From UBA1801 sp035353395 (GTDB lineage: Bacteria; Acidobacteriota; Holophagae; Holophagales; Holophagaceae), in the NCBI GenBank assembly GCA_035353395.1, contig DAOPZL010000009.1, positions 15,202 through 79,201 on the forward strand: DNA of 64,000 bases. The letters run 5' to 3'. Of the stretch, positions 41,726 through 52,600 are shown in pieces; position 1 is the first letter of the stretch, and each line of letters begins with the position of its first letter. Below the pieces are notes generated by a model that was not told the origin of the DNA, did no database searches, and saw only the letters and a program-made list of their open reading frames with translations. Both the position numbers and the translations under genes were made by a program.

Positions 41726-43639
41726 ATGCCAGATACCGAGAACATCCCCAGGACCATCGGCCGCTACGAGGTCAGGCGTCAGCTCGGAGCGGGCGCCATG
41801 GGTTGCGTCTACCTCGCGGAGGACCCTCGGATCAAGCGCAAGCTGGCCATCAAGGTCGTGAAGCTGGACGCCATGCGCAGCGAGGAGGACCGCCGGGAGT
41901 ACCTGGCGCGCTTCCAGCGGGAAGCGGAGGTGTCGGGAGTCCTCAACGATCCGGGCATCGTCACCATCTATGATGTGGGCGACAGCGACATGGGGCCCTT
42001 CCTGGCCATGGAATACGTCCAGGGGCAGCCCCTGGACGGCCTCATCAAGTCCGGGCGGCTGCCGGCCATGCCGCTCCGGGCCAAGCTGAGGATCGCCTGC
42101 GGGGTGGCCGCGGCCCTGGATCACGCCCACGCCCACAACATCGTCCACCGGGACGTGAAGCCGGGCAACGTCATCCTCACGGAGGACGGGCGGCCCAAGC
42201 TCATGGACTTCGGCATCGCCAAGCGCGAGGACGCCTCCCTGACGCAGACGGGCACCTTCCTGGGGACCCCCAGCTATGCGAGCCCCGAGCAGATCAAGGA
42301 GGGCCACGCGACCCTCCTCTCGGACGTGTTCAGCTTCGGCGTGATGATCTTCGAGCTCCTGTCCGGGACCTTGCCGTTCCCCGGGACCTCGATCAACACG
42401 ATCCTCTACCGGATCGTCAACGAGCAGCCGGTGGAGGTGAATCCCCCGGTCGCCGGCCTGCTTCCCGACGCCTGGCAGCGGATCTTCCTGAGGGTCCTCT
42501 CCAAGAACCCGGGGGAGCGCCATCCCTCCTGCTCGGCCTTCGTCCGGGAACTGATCGAAGCGGCGACGGAACTGGATCCGTCCGTCCGGACGGAACTCCT
42601 GGGCCTGCTCCGGCAGGGGGCCGTGCCCCTGGTGATGCCGCCGACCCCCATCACCCGGACCCTGGACGACACCCAGGCCACGAGCCGGCGCAGGATCCGT
42701 CCGGGCTCGAGGGGGGTGCTCTACGGCGGGATCCTGGCGGGGCTCGTGGTCCTGGGACTGGGCTTCTTCCTGTTCTCGGGCAAGGCCGGAGAGGAAGTCC
42801 GCCTCACGACCGATCCCCCCCAGGCGACCCTGGCCATGAACGGGCAGGTCCTGGACGCGAACAAGCCGCTGATCATGAAGGAGGGGGACCGGCTCGAGAT
42901 CCGGAAGCCGGGCTTCGTGACGGCGCAGTACGTGCACGGGAGGGGCGACAAGGCCCCCCGGATCGTCCTGCAGCCGGTCCTGAGCGAGGTGAGGCTGCGC
43001 ACGGATCCGCCCGGCGCCGAGGTCGTCCTGGATTCCCGCAAGCTGCAGGGCGCCACCCCCTTGGTGATCAAGGACTGGAACCAGGGCCAGCTCCACGACT
43101 TGACCTTCACGCATCCCCAGTCCGGCGTCGGGCTCTCCACCCGCTTCGACGTGGGGGAGGTTCCCGGGGACAAGGTCTTCAAGCTCCTGCCCCTGGACGA
43201 GCTGCGCACGACGGGCGAGACGGGCAACGTGGTCTCCTCCTCGACGGGGGTCCTCAAGCTGGCGGGCGGCTTCACGGCCCGGGTCAAGGTGGACGGAAAG
43301 GACGTGGGGGGAGGCGCCAGGCTTTCGCTCGCCCCCGGCAGCCACAGGATCGACCTCGCCAACCCGAAGGTCTTCTACCAGGAGACCCGGACGGTGCAGA
43401 TCACCGCCGGCCAGACGGTGACGGTCGCCCTGCCGGACCTGGCCAGGCTGACCGTCTCCACCTTCCCGTCCTCGGGGACCATCGTGATCGACGGGGTGCC
43501 CACGGAGGTGGAAAGCGACGGCAGCACCGCCATTCCGGTGGTCAAGGGCAGGCACACCATCAGCATCCAGGGAAGGGAGGGCAGCTCCCGCACCATCGAG
43601 GTGGACAAGGAAACCCTGGAGCTGAATTTCAAGATCTAG
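41726..43639 (+). CDS. PknB-type serine/threonine protein kinase with extracytoplasmic PEGA-like repeats
   Basis: A 637-residue transmembrane eukaryotic-like kinase. The kinase domain (about 13-275) has the glycine loop LGAGAMGCVYLAE, ATP-binding Lys43 in LAIKVVK, catalytic HRDVKPGN (Asp143), DFGIAK (161-166) and the APE-equivalent SPEQ, so it should be active. A juxtamembrane linker rich in Thr/Arg leads to one membrane helix (about 331-351). The outer part contains about three to four PEGA-like repeats, e.g. LTTDPPQATLAMNGQ, LRTDPPGAEVVLDSRKL and LTVSTFPSSGTIVIDGVPTEVE, a fold that binds envelope components. Its substrate may be the membrane protein encoded next, but this is a guess. Confidence 0.92.
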   Translation: MPDTENIPRTIGRYEVRRQLGAGAMGCVYLAEDPRIKRKLAIKVVKLDAMRSEEDRREYLARFQREAEVSGVLNDPGIVTIYDVGDSDMGPFLAMEYVQGQPLDGLIKSGRLPAMPLRAKLRIACGVAAALDHAHAHNIVHRDVKPGNVILTEDGRPKLMDFGIAKREDASLTQTGTFLGTPSYASPEQIKEGHATLLSDVFSFGVMIFELLSGTLPFPGTSINTILYRIVNEQPVEVNPPVAGLLPDAWQRIFLRVLSKNPGERHPSCSAFVRELIEAATELDPSVRTELLGLLRQGAVPLVMPPTPITRTLDDTQATSRRRIRPGSRGVLYGGILAGLVVLGLGFFLFSGKAGEEVRLTTDPPQATLAMNGQVLDANKPLIMKEGDRLEIRKPGFVTAQYVHGRGDKAPRIVLQPVLSEVRLRTDPPGAEVVLDSRKLQGATPLVIKDWNQGQLHDLTFTHPQSGVGLSTRFDVGEVPGDKVFKLLPLDELRTTGETGNVVSSSTGVLKLAGGFTARVKVDGKDVGGGARLSLAPGSHRIDLANPKVFYQETRTVQITAGQTVTVALPDLARLTVSTFPSSGTIVIDGVPTEVESDGSTAIPVVKGRHTISIQGREGSSRTIEVDKETLELNFKI

Positions 43640-43709
43640 GATTCGTTCATCGGATTTCGCGGGAACGGCCCATTGGACTATCGTGATTCCGGGAAGGGAG
43701 GTCAGAGAG

Positions 43710-44672
43710 ATGGACACGGCACCGGCGCCTCCCGAAATGGAATTCCCGGGATCCCCGGGACCTTGGCGGTCCTGGAGGGAGGCCGTCTCGGGCGGATTCT
43801 CCGGCCGCGGGCTGCAGCTCATCCTGGCCTGGATCGTCTTCGATGCGCTCTCCGGGACGGCCTGGGCCCTGCACCTCGAGGGACTGGCCCGGTGGAGCGC
43901 GCTGCCCAGCTACTGGGGCGAACTGCTCACCGCCAGGGACGTGTGGGAGCTCCTGGAGAACGGCGGCCTCCGGCAGGACCCGCTGGGAACCTGGGCTCCG
44001 CTGATCGGCTCCCTGGCCCTGCTCTGGGTTTTCTGGGCCGGCTGGCGGGTCCAGACGGGGGCGGTGGGCCTGGCCGCCCGGCTGGGTCCATGGCTTTGCG
44101 GCTTCCTGGAGACCCTGATCATCGGGATCCCCATCGTCATTCTCGGCTACGGGGTGTCCTGGGTGCTGGAGGGCCTCGCCGGGACGGGCATCCACGGACT
44201 CGGCTGGCTGAACCTGGTGGGGGGCACCCTGTTCCGCATGTTCTGCGTCTCCACCGCCATGGTCCAGTGGTGGCTATGCCGGATCGACCGGGCCGGGCTG
44301 CACCAGCCGAACTGGTACCTGGGCAGCCCCGAGCGGCTCCTGACGCACATGGCGCAGAGCTTCCAGCGGCTCTGGACCCACCCCCTGCAGTGGGGAGCCT
44401 TCATCCTGGGCGGGGTGCTCGTCAGGGTGGGGCTGCACTTCCTGGTGTTCCTCTTCGCCTGGAGGGCGGGCGGGGGCAGCAGCGCCCGCGTGTGGATCTT
44501 CCTCCTCCTGCAGATCGGGGCCGCCGGCGTGAACGCCTGGCTCCTGGGCTGGTTCCTGAGGCTCACCGCGCTCTTCTGGCGCGAGGATGCCCGCCAGCGC
44601 CGCGAGACCCGGGGCCTCGAACGGGGTTACGAGGGGCGGAACGAGGAAGAACGGCAGCATGGGATGGCTTGA
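43710..44672 (+). CDS. Uncharacterised multi-pass membrane protein
   Basis: A 320-residue integral membrane protein that I do not recognise. After a Pro-rich N terminus come about six hydrophobic helices, at roughly residues 40-60, 95-115, 130-150 (FLETLIIGIPIVILGYGVSW), 165-185, 225-245 and 260-280. The C terminus is hydrophilic, with many Arg and Glu. No transport or enzyme motif is evident. ATG 43710 has GGAGG nine bases upstream; ATG 43683 is in frame but lacks one. It follows the Ser/Thr kinase by 70 bp in the same direction, so it may belong to that signalling unit. Confidence 0.65.
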   Translation: MDTAPAPPEMEFPGSPGPWRSWREAVSGGFSGRGLQLILAWIVFDALSGTAWALHLEGLARWSALPSYWGELLTARDVWELLENGGLRQDPLGTWAPLIGSLALLWVFWAGWRVQTGAVGLAARLGPWLCGFLETLIIGIPIVILGYGVSWVLEGLAGTGIHGLGWLNLVGGTLFRMFCVSTAMVQWWLCRIDRAGLHQPNWYLGSPERLLTHMAQSFQRLWTHPLQWGAFILGGVLVRVGLHFLVFLFAWRAGGGSSARVWIFLLLQIGAAGVNAWLLGWFLRLTALFWREDARQRRETRGLERGYEGRNEEERQHGMA

Positions 44673-44754
44673 TCGCTGAGGACCTTGACCCCAGGGTTGG
44701 AGGGGGGCCTGGGCGGAAAGTGCCTATGTCGAAATGGAGCATGCGAGCCTTCCC

Positions 44755-44782
44755 TTGACGGGGAGTACCCCGGGAGTACCCT
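44755..44782 (+). promoter_or_regulatory. Candidate promoter of the DUF465 gene with tandem repeat
   Basis: TTGACG (44755-44760) is followed after 16 bp by TACCCT (44777-44782). The spacer is built from two tandem copies of an 11-mer, GGGAGTACCCC then GGGAGTACCCT (44761-44782), a layout suited to a regulator binding across the promoter. The gene starts 62 bp downstream. Confidence 0.4.
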
Positions 44783-44844
44783 TTGGGTCGGGCAAGGCGA
44801 TTGAGAAATTGCTTCCCTGCCAAGGGACCCATTCCGGAGGATGC

Positions 44845-45078
44845 ATGGATTTTCTTAAGCCTGAGGTCCAGGACCGCCTGATGAAGGAACACTTCGAGTT
44901 CCGCAAGCTGATGGAAGAGCACAAGGCTGCGGACGAGCGGTTGCACTATCTCCAGAACAAGATCCGTCTCACTGCGAAGGAGTCGATCGAAGAGGTCGAA
45001 CTCAAGAAGGCCAAGCTTCGCGCCAAGGAGCGGATCTACCGCATCGTCGAAGAGCACTCGAAGGGGCGCAGCCAGTAG
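44845..45078 (+). CDS. DUF465 (YdcH-like) small helical protein
   Basis: A 77-residue, highly charged helical-hairpin protein. KLMEEHKAADERLHYLQNKI and ELKKAKLRAKERIYRIVEEH form the two helices of the DUF465/YdcH family, whose role is unknown. GGAGG lies four bases before ATG 44845; the frame extends upstream to 44734 but without support. It is a single-gene unit, with a promoter candidate upstream and a strong terminator 25 bp downstream, suggesting considerable expression. Confidence 0.82.
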   Translation: MDFLKPEVQDRLMKEHFEFRKLMEEHKAADERLHYLQNKIRLTAKESIEEVELKKAKLRAKERIYRIVEEHSKGRSQ

Positions 45079-45102
45079 GATCAGCAACGGATCCTGGACA
45101 GG

Positions 45103-45134
45103 ACCTGCCCCGGCTTCACCGGGGCAGGTTTTTT
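45103..45134 (+). terminator. Rho-independent terminator after the DUF465 gene
   Basis: ACCTGCCCCGG and CCGGGGCAGGT make a perfect eleven-base-pair stem with a five-base loop (CTTCA), followed by TTTTT. It ends the rightward DUF465 transcript. Confidence 0.92.
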
Positions 45135-45158
45135 AGTTCCGGGCCTCGGGATCGGGCC

Positions 45159-46364
45159 TCAGCCGACGACCTCCGGCACGAAGGCCTCGCCCATCCAGTA
45201 GACCAGCTCCAGGGGGTGCTTCACGTCCCAGAGCAGCACCTTGCCGAGGGCTCCGGGGTGCAGGTGGCCGAGGTCCGGCCGCTTCAGGCTCCGGGCAGGG
45301 TGCAGGGTCACGGCCGTGTAGGCCTCCTCGAAGGTCATCCGCAGTTGCAGGCATCCCAGGCGCAGGACCAGGAGGGGATCGAGGCAGGCGCAGGAGCCCG
45401 GGTTGAAGTCCGAGGCCAGGGCCACCCGGCAGCCGGCCTCGATCATCCTGCGGGCCGGAGCCCAGTCCCGCATGCCCAGGAACAGGGTCGTGCAGGGCAG
45501 GAGGGTGGGCGTCACCCCGGCCGCGGCCATGGCCTTGATGCCCTCGTCGGAGGCGAACATCAGGTGGTCGGCGCTGGCGGCGCCCAGCTCGGCCGCCAGT
45601 TCGGCGCCGCCCGTGTGGCCGAACTCGTCGGCGTGGATCCTGGGGACCAGGCCCAGGGCTTTGCCGGACTCCAGGACCGCGCGGCCGTCCGCCGGGGAGA
45701 ACACGCCCTTCTCCACGAACACGTCGCAGAATCTGGCGATCCCCGGGTGGCGCCGGACCAGTTCCGGCTGCCAGGTCTCCGCCACGACCTTGGCGTAGCC
45801 CGCGGGGTCCCCCTGGAACTCGGGAGGGATGTCGTGGGCGGGCATGAGCGTGACGTCGAGGCTCCAGCCCCGGCCCTTCAGGACACCGTAGGCCTCCAGC
45901 AGCCGCGATTCCGAGTCCAGGGACAGGCCGTAGCCCGTCTTGGCCTCCAGGTGCACGACGCCCTTCCCCTTCAGCTTCCGGAGGCGGTCCTCGCCCAGCG
46001 AGACCAGCTCGTCCAGGCCGGCCGCCCGGGTGGCGCGCACCGTCTCCCGGATGCCGCCTCCTTCCTCCGCGATCTGGGCGTAGCTCACGCCGTGGAGCCT
46101 GCGGTTGAACTCCTGGCTGCGGTCGCCGCCGAAGATCAGGTGGGTGTGGGGGTCCACGAAGCCGGGGGAGGCCCACCGCCCCTTCCCGTCCACGATTTCC
46201 GCGCTCCGCCACTCCGGGGGCAGCGCCGCCTCGGGTCCCAGCCAGGCGACCCGCCCTCCCTCCAGGGCCACGGCTGCCTTCTCGACGTAGTCCACGGCCC
46301 AGGGGCGGGCAGGATCCGGAGTGACGACTCCACGGAGGTTGGTGAGGAGGGTTCGCGTTTCCAT
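45159..46364 (-). CDS. hutI: Imidazolonepropionase
   Basis: Amidohydrolase opening the imidazolone ring, the third step of histidine degradation to glutamate. The 401-residue protein shows [21 protein letters not shown] (HxH metal ligands near residue 72), [11 protein letters not shown], the [11 protein letters not shown] segment, [11 protein letters not shown] (metal His near 240) and [13 protein letters not shown] near 315, all characteristic of HutI. No other hut gene lies in the window. It is divergent from the macroglobulin operon with a 93-bp gap. The C terminus, [15 protein letters not shown], is a family ending. Confidence 0.92.
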   Translation of the reverse strand: METRTLLTNLRGVVTPDPARPWAVDYVEKAAVALEGGRVAWLGPEAALPPEWRSAEIVDGKGRWASPGFVDPHTHLIFGGDRSQEFNRRLHGVSYAQIAEEGGGIRETVRATRAAGLDELVSLGEDRLRKLKGKGVVHLEAKTGYGLSLDSESRLLEAYGVLKGRGWSLDVTLMPAHDIPPEFQGDPAGYAKVVAETWQPELVRRHPGIARFCDVFVEKGVFSPADGRAVLESGKALGLVPRIHADEFGHTGGAELAAELGAASADHLMFASDEGIKAMAAAGVTPTLLPCTTLFLGMRDWAPARRMIEAGCRVALASDFNPGSCACLDPLLVLRLGCLQLRMTFEEAYTAVTLHPARSLKRPDLGHLHPGALGKVLLWDVKHPLELVYWMGEAFVPEVVG

Positions 46365-46457
46365 GGCTAGATTGTGCCACCTTTGGCCGGGCCCGCTTTC
46401 GGATCGGCGGGAGGCGGCTGGGCCGCTCTGTTAACATCCAGCAACCCGGAGGTTCCA

Positions 46458-48653
46458 GTGCGGCAGGGATCGATGTGGAAGGGGCTCGCATGGATGCTGT
46501 GCGTCCTGGCCGGGCAGGGCCTCCTCGCCCAGGGTGCCCTGGGATCCCAGGCGGCCCGGCGCTGGGCCTGGGACCAGGCGAAGACCTGGCGCTGCTCGAA
46601 ACGGGATGCCCAGGGGAAGCTGCTGTGGGAAGACAAGCCCCTGCTGTCGCTGCCCTACGGGGAGCAGAACGAGCAGCTCCTCGGCCGGCTGAAGGGAGAG
46701 GCCAGGGAACGGCGGGCGGCCCTGGTCGTGCTCGGGGACCGACCCCTGGACCACTGGGCCAGGGCCGCGCTCCTGGCGTCCGGGAATCGCGACGAGGTCG
46801 CCCACTTCCTCCATTTCAAGGGCTACCGGCTGCCGGGCAAGGACCCCTTCGCCTACCTGGAGCCTTCCTCCCTCGTGGCCAGGCCCTGGACCCAGGGCCT
46901 GGGGCTCCATCTCGAGGGACCCGGCGCCTGGCGCTTCCAGTGGATCCCAGAGCCCGTCCTGCTGCCCAGCACGGACGCGGCCGGGGTGCTGCCCCGGGCC
47001 CTGGAGCAGGCGGCACAGCCCAGCGCCATCCTGCACCTGCGCCAGTTCCGGGGCGGGCTGGCCCGGCTCCGGGCCCTGGCGGGCGGCCCCGGCGGCATGG
47101 TCCAGGCCCTGGCCCGCGGGAGCCGGGCGGGATTCTTCGCGAGCCACCTGGAGCCCTGGCTGGAGCGTTCCTCGGTGGCCCTCGCGCCCCTCGCGGACCG
47201 CGAAGTCTGGGTGCTCCACTACGGCCTCGAGCGCGGCGGCCCGGGGCCCTCGGGAGGCACCCTGGTCTTCCTCCCGGGGACCCTGCCGGCGAGCACCCGG
47301 ATGTTCCTCGAACTGCTGAGGCTGAATCCGACTTCGAGGGGGGCCCGCGCCAGGGTCGTCACCTGGACGGGAGCCTATGGGGGCCAGGCCAGGGTGATCC
47401 AGGTCCGGGGGGCCGGGGGAGTCCTGAACGTCTGCGCGACGAAAGACGGGACCTGGATCTGCGACCGCGAGGCGCCCCTGCGGTCGGCCCTCTTCCCGGC
47501 GGCGGACGTGACCCTCGGCGAGCGACTGGAGTGGTGCAAGGTGGCGCTGGCGGGGATGCGGCCGCGGACGGAAATCTCCCTCTGGCTGCTGCCGCGCCTG
47601 GGCGCGGGCGCGGCCTTCGAACGCACCGCCCTCCGGCGGAGGCTGCTGGGCGGCCGCCAGAAGACCTGGAACAACCCCTGCATCGCCAAGGCGGCGCCCC
47701 GGAGCGGGACGCTGTCCGTGGCCCTGGGAGCGGGCCCCACGGAACCGCTCGTCGCGTCCCTGCTCCGGAAGGACCAGGAGGCTCCCATCGAGGACCCGGA
47801 ACTGCCGAAGATCGCGGACGGCGGCGGCAACCTGACGCCCGAGCAGCAGGAAGCCTACCTGTCGGAACTGCAGGCCGCGAGATCGCGCCGGGAGGCCCGC
47901 AAGGTCCTGCGGCAGGAGGCGGACGCCCTGCTCGCGACCCTCGATCTCCGGGGCGCGGCCTTCTACTGGAAGGGCTGGGTGGCCGCGCCGCCGCTCTCGA
48001 TCCAGGAACAGGCGGCCCAGGCGGAGTTCAGGAAACTGCAGACGGAGAGCCGCTACCAGGCCCGTCGAAGGCAGCGCGAAGGGAAGGCCGGCTTCTACGG
48101 CGGATTCGGCGAACCGGGGATGACGCCCAGCGTGGCCCTGGCCCTGCCCGTGCGTCCGGAGGGACGCGGCGCCCTGGAGGCGGCCCTCCGGCGGCTCTGG
48201 TCCCATCTCTTCAAGGGACGGCTCGAGAGCCGCGAGTACGCCAAGGGGGTCCAGCTCCACCGGATCCGTACCGCCCAGGCCTTCACGCCCTGCTACGCCC
48301 TGGTGGGCGACACGCTGGTGGCCGGCAGCGACGACGCGGCCGTCCAGTCCATCGCGGGAGGACTCCTGGGCCAGGCCCCCACGATCGCGGACCTCCAGGG
48401 AAGGTCCTTCGGGACGGCCCATCTCGATGGGGTCTCCGCGGCCGGGGATCTCGAGACCCTTCTCCTCGCCTACCTGAGGACCACCCAAGGGGGCGGCGCC
48501 TGGTGGTTCGGGGAGCCCTCGCCCTCGGACGACGATGCCTCGGCGGAAGTGGCCTCCACCTTCGGGCCCTTCCTCGGAGCCATGAAGGCCCTGGGCACCA
48601 GGACGCTCCAGGTGGAATGGACCCCCGCCGGCCTGGAGGCCTGGCCGCGATGA
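46458..48653 (+). CDS. Secreted protein of the alpha-2-macroglobulin operon, DUF2138 (YfaA)-like
   Basis: A 731-residue protein with a clear signal peptide (hydrophobic [21 protein letters not shown], residues 6-26). I infer the DUF2138/YfaA family mainly from gene order, and from segments such as [14 protein letters not shown] [18 protein letters not shown] near residue 620 and [17 protein letters not shown]. It is longer than E. coli YfaA (about 560 residues). GTG 46458 is preferred as start since GGAGG lies five bases upstream; ATG 46473 lacks a site. It is the first gene of the five-gene operon and overlaps the DUF1175 gene by 4 bp. It is expected in the periplasm or at the inner membrane. 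Function is unknown. Confidence 0.68.
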   Translation: MRQGSMWKGLAWMLCVLAGQGLLAQGALGSQAARRWAWDQAKTWRCSKRDAQGKLLWEDKPLLSLPYGEQNEQLLGRLKGEARERRAALVVLGDRPLDHWARAALLASGNRDEVAHFLHFKGYRLPGKDPFAYLEPSSLVARPWTQGLGLHLEGPGAWRFQWIPEPVLLPSTDAAGVLPRALEQAAQPSAILHLRQFRGGLARLRALAGGPGGMVQALARGSRAGFFASHLEPWLERSSVALAPLADREVWVLHYGLERGGPGPSGGTLVFLPGTLPASTRMFLELLRLNPTSRGARARVVTWTGAYGGQARVIQVRGAGGVLNVCATKDGTWICDREAPLRSALFPAADVTLGERLEWCKVALAGMRPRTEISLWLLPRLGAGAAFERTALRRRLLGGRQKTWNNPCIAKAAPRSGTLSVALGAGPTEPLVASLLRKDQEAPIEDPELPKIADGGGNLTPEQQEAYLSELQAARSRREARKVLRQEADALLATLDLRGAAFYWKGWVAAPPLSIQEQAAQAEFRKLQTESRYQARRRQREGKAGFYGGFGEPGMTPSVALALPVRPEGRGALEAALRRLWSHLFKGRLESREYAKGVQLHRIRTAQAFTPCYALVGDTLVAGSDDAAVQSIAGGLLGQAPTIADLQGRSFGTAHLDGVSAAGDLETLLLAYLRTTQGGGAWWFGEPSPSDDDASAEVASTFGPFLGAMKALGTRTLQVEWTPAGLEAWPR

Positions 48654-49621
48654 GACGCGCGGCGCTCTGGCCGGGAGGAGGCGCCCTCCTCCTCGCGGGG
48701 GCGGCGGCCCTCGTGCCCGTGCGCCACCGGGGCCGGATCGAGTGTTCGGAAGGGAACCCCGTCCAGCGGATCGTGCTGGAGAGCCGGAGCCTGCTGGGCC
48801 TGCGGCGGACCGCCTGGCGGGCCCGGGTGGAGGGAGCGGAGGCCTGGGGAGACGCGGGGACGGGCTTCTACCTGTCTCCGGAGCGGCCGACGGCGGTCGT
48901 CCTGGCTGCCTGGCCGGGCTTCCGCGAGAGATTCCTGCTCTCGCCCGTCGAGACGGATCCTTCCGGCGACCTGCTCGGCCAGGGGGACCAGGACGCCTTC
49001 CGGACCTGGTTCGTGGCCCTGCTGGAGCAGCAGCTCGAGGGAGCGAGCCCCGCCTGGGAACCCGCCCAGCGGGACTGCGCCGGACTCCTGCGCTTCGCCT
49101 TCCGGGAGGCCTGGGGTCCCCATACGGAGGCCTGGCGGGCGAGGACGGGGTTCCCGCCCTCGCCTGTGGCGGGGGATCCCAGCCCCGCCATGGGAGGCCC
49201 CTGGCGCGCCGCCTTCCCCACCCCCGCCGGCTGGCAGCCCTTCGCCAAGGGCGCGTTCCTGCGCGGCCACGCCTGCGTGCCCCTGGGACGGGACCTGGCC
49301 GAGGCCGAGCCCGGGGACCTGCTCTTCTTCGCCAGGGGTGGGGCCCATCCCGAGCCCGACCACGCCATGGCCTTCGTGCGGCCGGACGTCGACGGACAGC
49401 CGATGCTGGTCTACCACACGGGGCCCGAGGGATCCGGGCGGACCCGGAAGGATGGGGAAGTCCGACGCGTGCGCCTGGACGACCTCCTCCACCATCCGTC
49501 CCCGGACTTCAGGCCCCTGCCGGAGAATCCCGCCTTCCTCGGGCTCTACCGATGGAAAGTCCTCTGCAGCGGACTCGAACGCGCAGCCCTTCCCGACCCT
49601 TCCGCCCCGAGTCGACCATGA
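48650..49621 (+). CDS. DUF1175 (YfaT)-like secreted protein
   Basis: A 323-residue protein with an N-terminal hydrophobic signal or anchor (residues about 8-22). [15 protein letters not shown] (Cys near 142), [16 protein letters not shown] and [10 protein letters not shown], with YHTGPEG, look like an NlpC/P60-type Cys-His arrangement and match DUF1175 as in E. coli YfaT. The Cys-(D/N)C-G and later Asp-His could form a papain-like catalytic pair, but I cannot verify this. It starts at an ATGA overlap with the DUF2138 gene and ends at an ATGA overlap with the macroglobulin gene, so synthesis of the three is tightly coupled. Confidence 0.75.
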   Translation: MRRAALWPGGGALLLAGAAALVPVRHRGRIECSEGNPVQRIVLESRSLLGLRRTAWRARVEGAEAWGDAGTGFYLSPERPTAVVLAAWPGFRERFLLSPVETDPSGDLLGQGDQDAFRTWFVALLEQQLEGASPAWEPAQRDCAGLLRFAFREAWGPHTEAWRARTGFPPSPVAGDPSPAMGGPWRAAFPTPAGWQPFAKGAFLRGHACVPLGRDLAEAEPGDLLFFARGGAHPEPDHAMAFVRPDVDGQPMLVYHTGPEGSGRTRKDGEVRRVRLDDLLHHPSPDFRPLPENPAFLGLYRWKVLCSGLERAALPDPSAPSRP

Positions 49622-52600
49622 ACCGGTTCCGTTTCCTCCTCTCCCTGCTGATCCCGGCGCTCCTGCTGCTGCCCAGCGCCGGCTCCTCGGCGCCGAAGGC
49701 CGCCGAAGCGGCCTGGCGCGAAGGGGGCTGGGTGGGCGCCTTCGCGATGCCGCGCCCCACGCTGCCCGGGCGGACCGCCTGGCTCGAGGCCGCAGGCCCC
49801 GTCCCGAGCCAGGTGCGGGTGCGCCTCTACCGCGTCGAGGACGCCGAAGGCCTCCTGAAGCAGCTCCTGGCCGCGAAGGAGGGCGAGGCCTTCCTGGCAG
49901 GCGGCCGGGGAGGGCGGGACCCCCTCGACACGCTGAGGGAGGCCTTCCTGTGGGGCGGCCGGCGGGCCTTCGTGACCGTCCACCGCACCGCCACCCAGGC
50001 GCTGCGCGACCTCGCCCGGCAGACCGAGCGCCTGGGGCCGCCCAGGCTCGGGTCGACGCCTCCCCGCGACGGGGATGCCCTCGTCCTGGAGGGCCAGCCC
50101 GGCCTCGCCTTCATGACCGAGCTGGTGCCGAAGGTGACGGAGGAGATCACGGCGGCGAAGGAAGGGGAGGGAGACGAACCGGGCCACCTCAGCCGCGTGG
50201 AGCTTCCCGCCCAGCGCGCCGGGATCTACCTGCTGGAGATCCTGAAGGGGAGCGAAGCGGCCTACGTCCCCTGGCTCGTGACGGACCTGGCCCTGCTGGC
50301 CGAGCAGGACGGCACGCGGCTGAGGGTCCAGGCTCTCAACGCCCTGGACGGTTCCCTCCGGCCGGGCGTCACCGGCCGCATCGTCGAAGGGGGCGCGGCC
50401 CGGCCCCTGGCCTTCGGCTCGGACGGCCGGGCGGAGATCCAGGCCGGTCCCGGGGTCCGCCGCGTGGTCGTGGCCCGGTCCGGGGACAACTGCGCGCTGC
50501 TGGCCATCGAAGGGCAGGGGACCGCCGCGGTGAAGCAGCGCCTCTACGCCTTCACGGAACGCCCCCTCTACCGCCCTGGGCAGGAGGTGCACCTCAAGGC
50601 CATCCTCCGCACCGTCGAGAACGGCGAAAACCGTGTGCCGAACGGCATCGCCGAGCTCCCCTACACGGTCCTGGACCCCGAGGACACCCGCGTGGCCGAA
50701 GGCCGGGCGAAGCTCCTCGACGCGGCCACCGGCACCTTCGGGGCCGCGGTCCGGCTGCCCGGCGCCGGGAGGCTGGGCCTTTTCCGGGTGGTCTTCCAGG
50801 GGCCCCAGGGGCCGGGACAGGCCGAATTCAAGGTGGAGCACTTCGTGAAGCCGAGCTTCTCCGTCGCCGTGGCCGCGGGGAAAACCAAGGCCGGGCTCGG
50901 GGACGGCGTGTCCTTCTCGATCAAGGCCGACTATTTCTACGGCGCGGCGGTGCGCGGCGCCAGGGCCGACTGGTTCCTCTACAAGGTGGCCAGGAGCGGC
51001 TACGGCTGGTACTGGGGCGGCGGGGAGGAGGAACCCGCGCCGGAACTCATGGAGAGCGGCCAGCTCGAGCTGGACGAGGACGGCGCGGCCAGGACCGGCG
51101 AGTTCAAGATGACGGAGGAAGGCCTCTGGCGGCTGGTGGTGAAGGTCGCCGACGGCAGCGGCCAGCGGAACTCGGGCGCCGCGCAGGTGAGGGTCGCCCG
51201 GGGCGACCGGGTGGTCCTGGTCGATGCCGACCGCAGCGTCGCCGCCCCCGGGAAGCCGTTCGCGGTGGTGGCCAGGGTCCAGGATCTGGACGGGAACGAG
51301 GTGAAGGGCGTGCCCATCGTGCTGAAGGCGACCCGCATCCTCGCCGAAAAGAAGGACGGCGCCTGGTGGACGAGGCCCACGGCCCTCAAGCCCGGCGAAG
51401 TGCTCGCGAGCGCGCCCGGGCCCAGGGCCCAGCTCGCGATCCCGGAAGGCGGGCTGTTCCTCGTCCTGGCCGAAGCCAAGGATGGCCAGGGACGCCCGAT
51501 CTCCGCCCAGCGCCTCGTCACCGTGGCGGCCGAGGGCACCCCGCTGCCTGCCGTGCGGGACCTCCGCGCCGGGGCCGACAAGCGGGAATACAGGCCCGGC
51601 GAGACCGCCCGGATCCTGGTGCGGCTCCCGCGGCCCCGGCTGACCCTCCACTGGTCGCTGGAGCACGAGACCCTGGGGACCCGGCAGGCGCGGGTCGTCC
51701 AGGGGACGACCACCGTGGTGGAGATTCCCGTCACGGAGGACATGCGCCCCAATGCCTGGGCCGTCTTCGAGATCGTGGCGGAAGGCCGGCGCCAGCTCGC
51801 CGAAGTGCCCATCCGGGTGCCTCGCATCGACCGCCGCCTCCAGGTGGACGTGGCCATGGACCAGGCCCACTACCAGCCGGGCCAGACCATGAAGCTGGCC
51901 GTGGGCGTGAAGGACGCCGACGGTCGGCCCGTGGCCGCCGATCTCAGCGTGGGCGTGGTGGACGAAGCCATCTACGCGCTCTCCGGGGAACTCCATCCCG
52001 ATCCCGTCCGCTTCTTCCATCCGTCCCGCCGCCACGGCGTCCTCCGCAGCGGCAGCACGGAATGGAGCTTCTGCGACCTGCTGCGCCGGCAGCGGCCGGT
52101 CTGGAGCCTGAAACGGACCCGGCGGGGCGAGTTCAAGAGCGAGGACCACGACAAGGTCCGCGACAACTTCAAGGACACGGCCCTGTGGGTGCCGTTCCTG
52201 GCCACCGGCAGGGACGGGAAGGCCTCCGCCGAGGTCGTGCTGCCGGACAACCTCACCGCCTGGAGGGCCACCGCCACCGCGGTCACGGGCGACACGAGGC
52301 TGGGGGTCGGCCGGGCTTCGGGGCCCGTCTCCAAGCCCCTGCAGGTGAGCCTCACCCTTCCGCGGACGCTGTCCCTGGGCGAGGAGGCGCGGGTCATCGC
52401 CCAGGTGCGGAACCTTTCCGGAACGCTCATCCCGGGCAAGGTCCGCCTCGAGGTGGCCAACGGGAGCCTGGCCGGGGACGCGGAGGGCGCCTTCTCCCTG
52501 GCGGACAAGGGCGAGTTCAGGTTCGCCGTGCCGCTGCTTCCCTCCGGGACGGGACAGCTCACGGTGACGGCCCGCGCGGAGGGAGGCGGCCTGAAGGATG

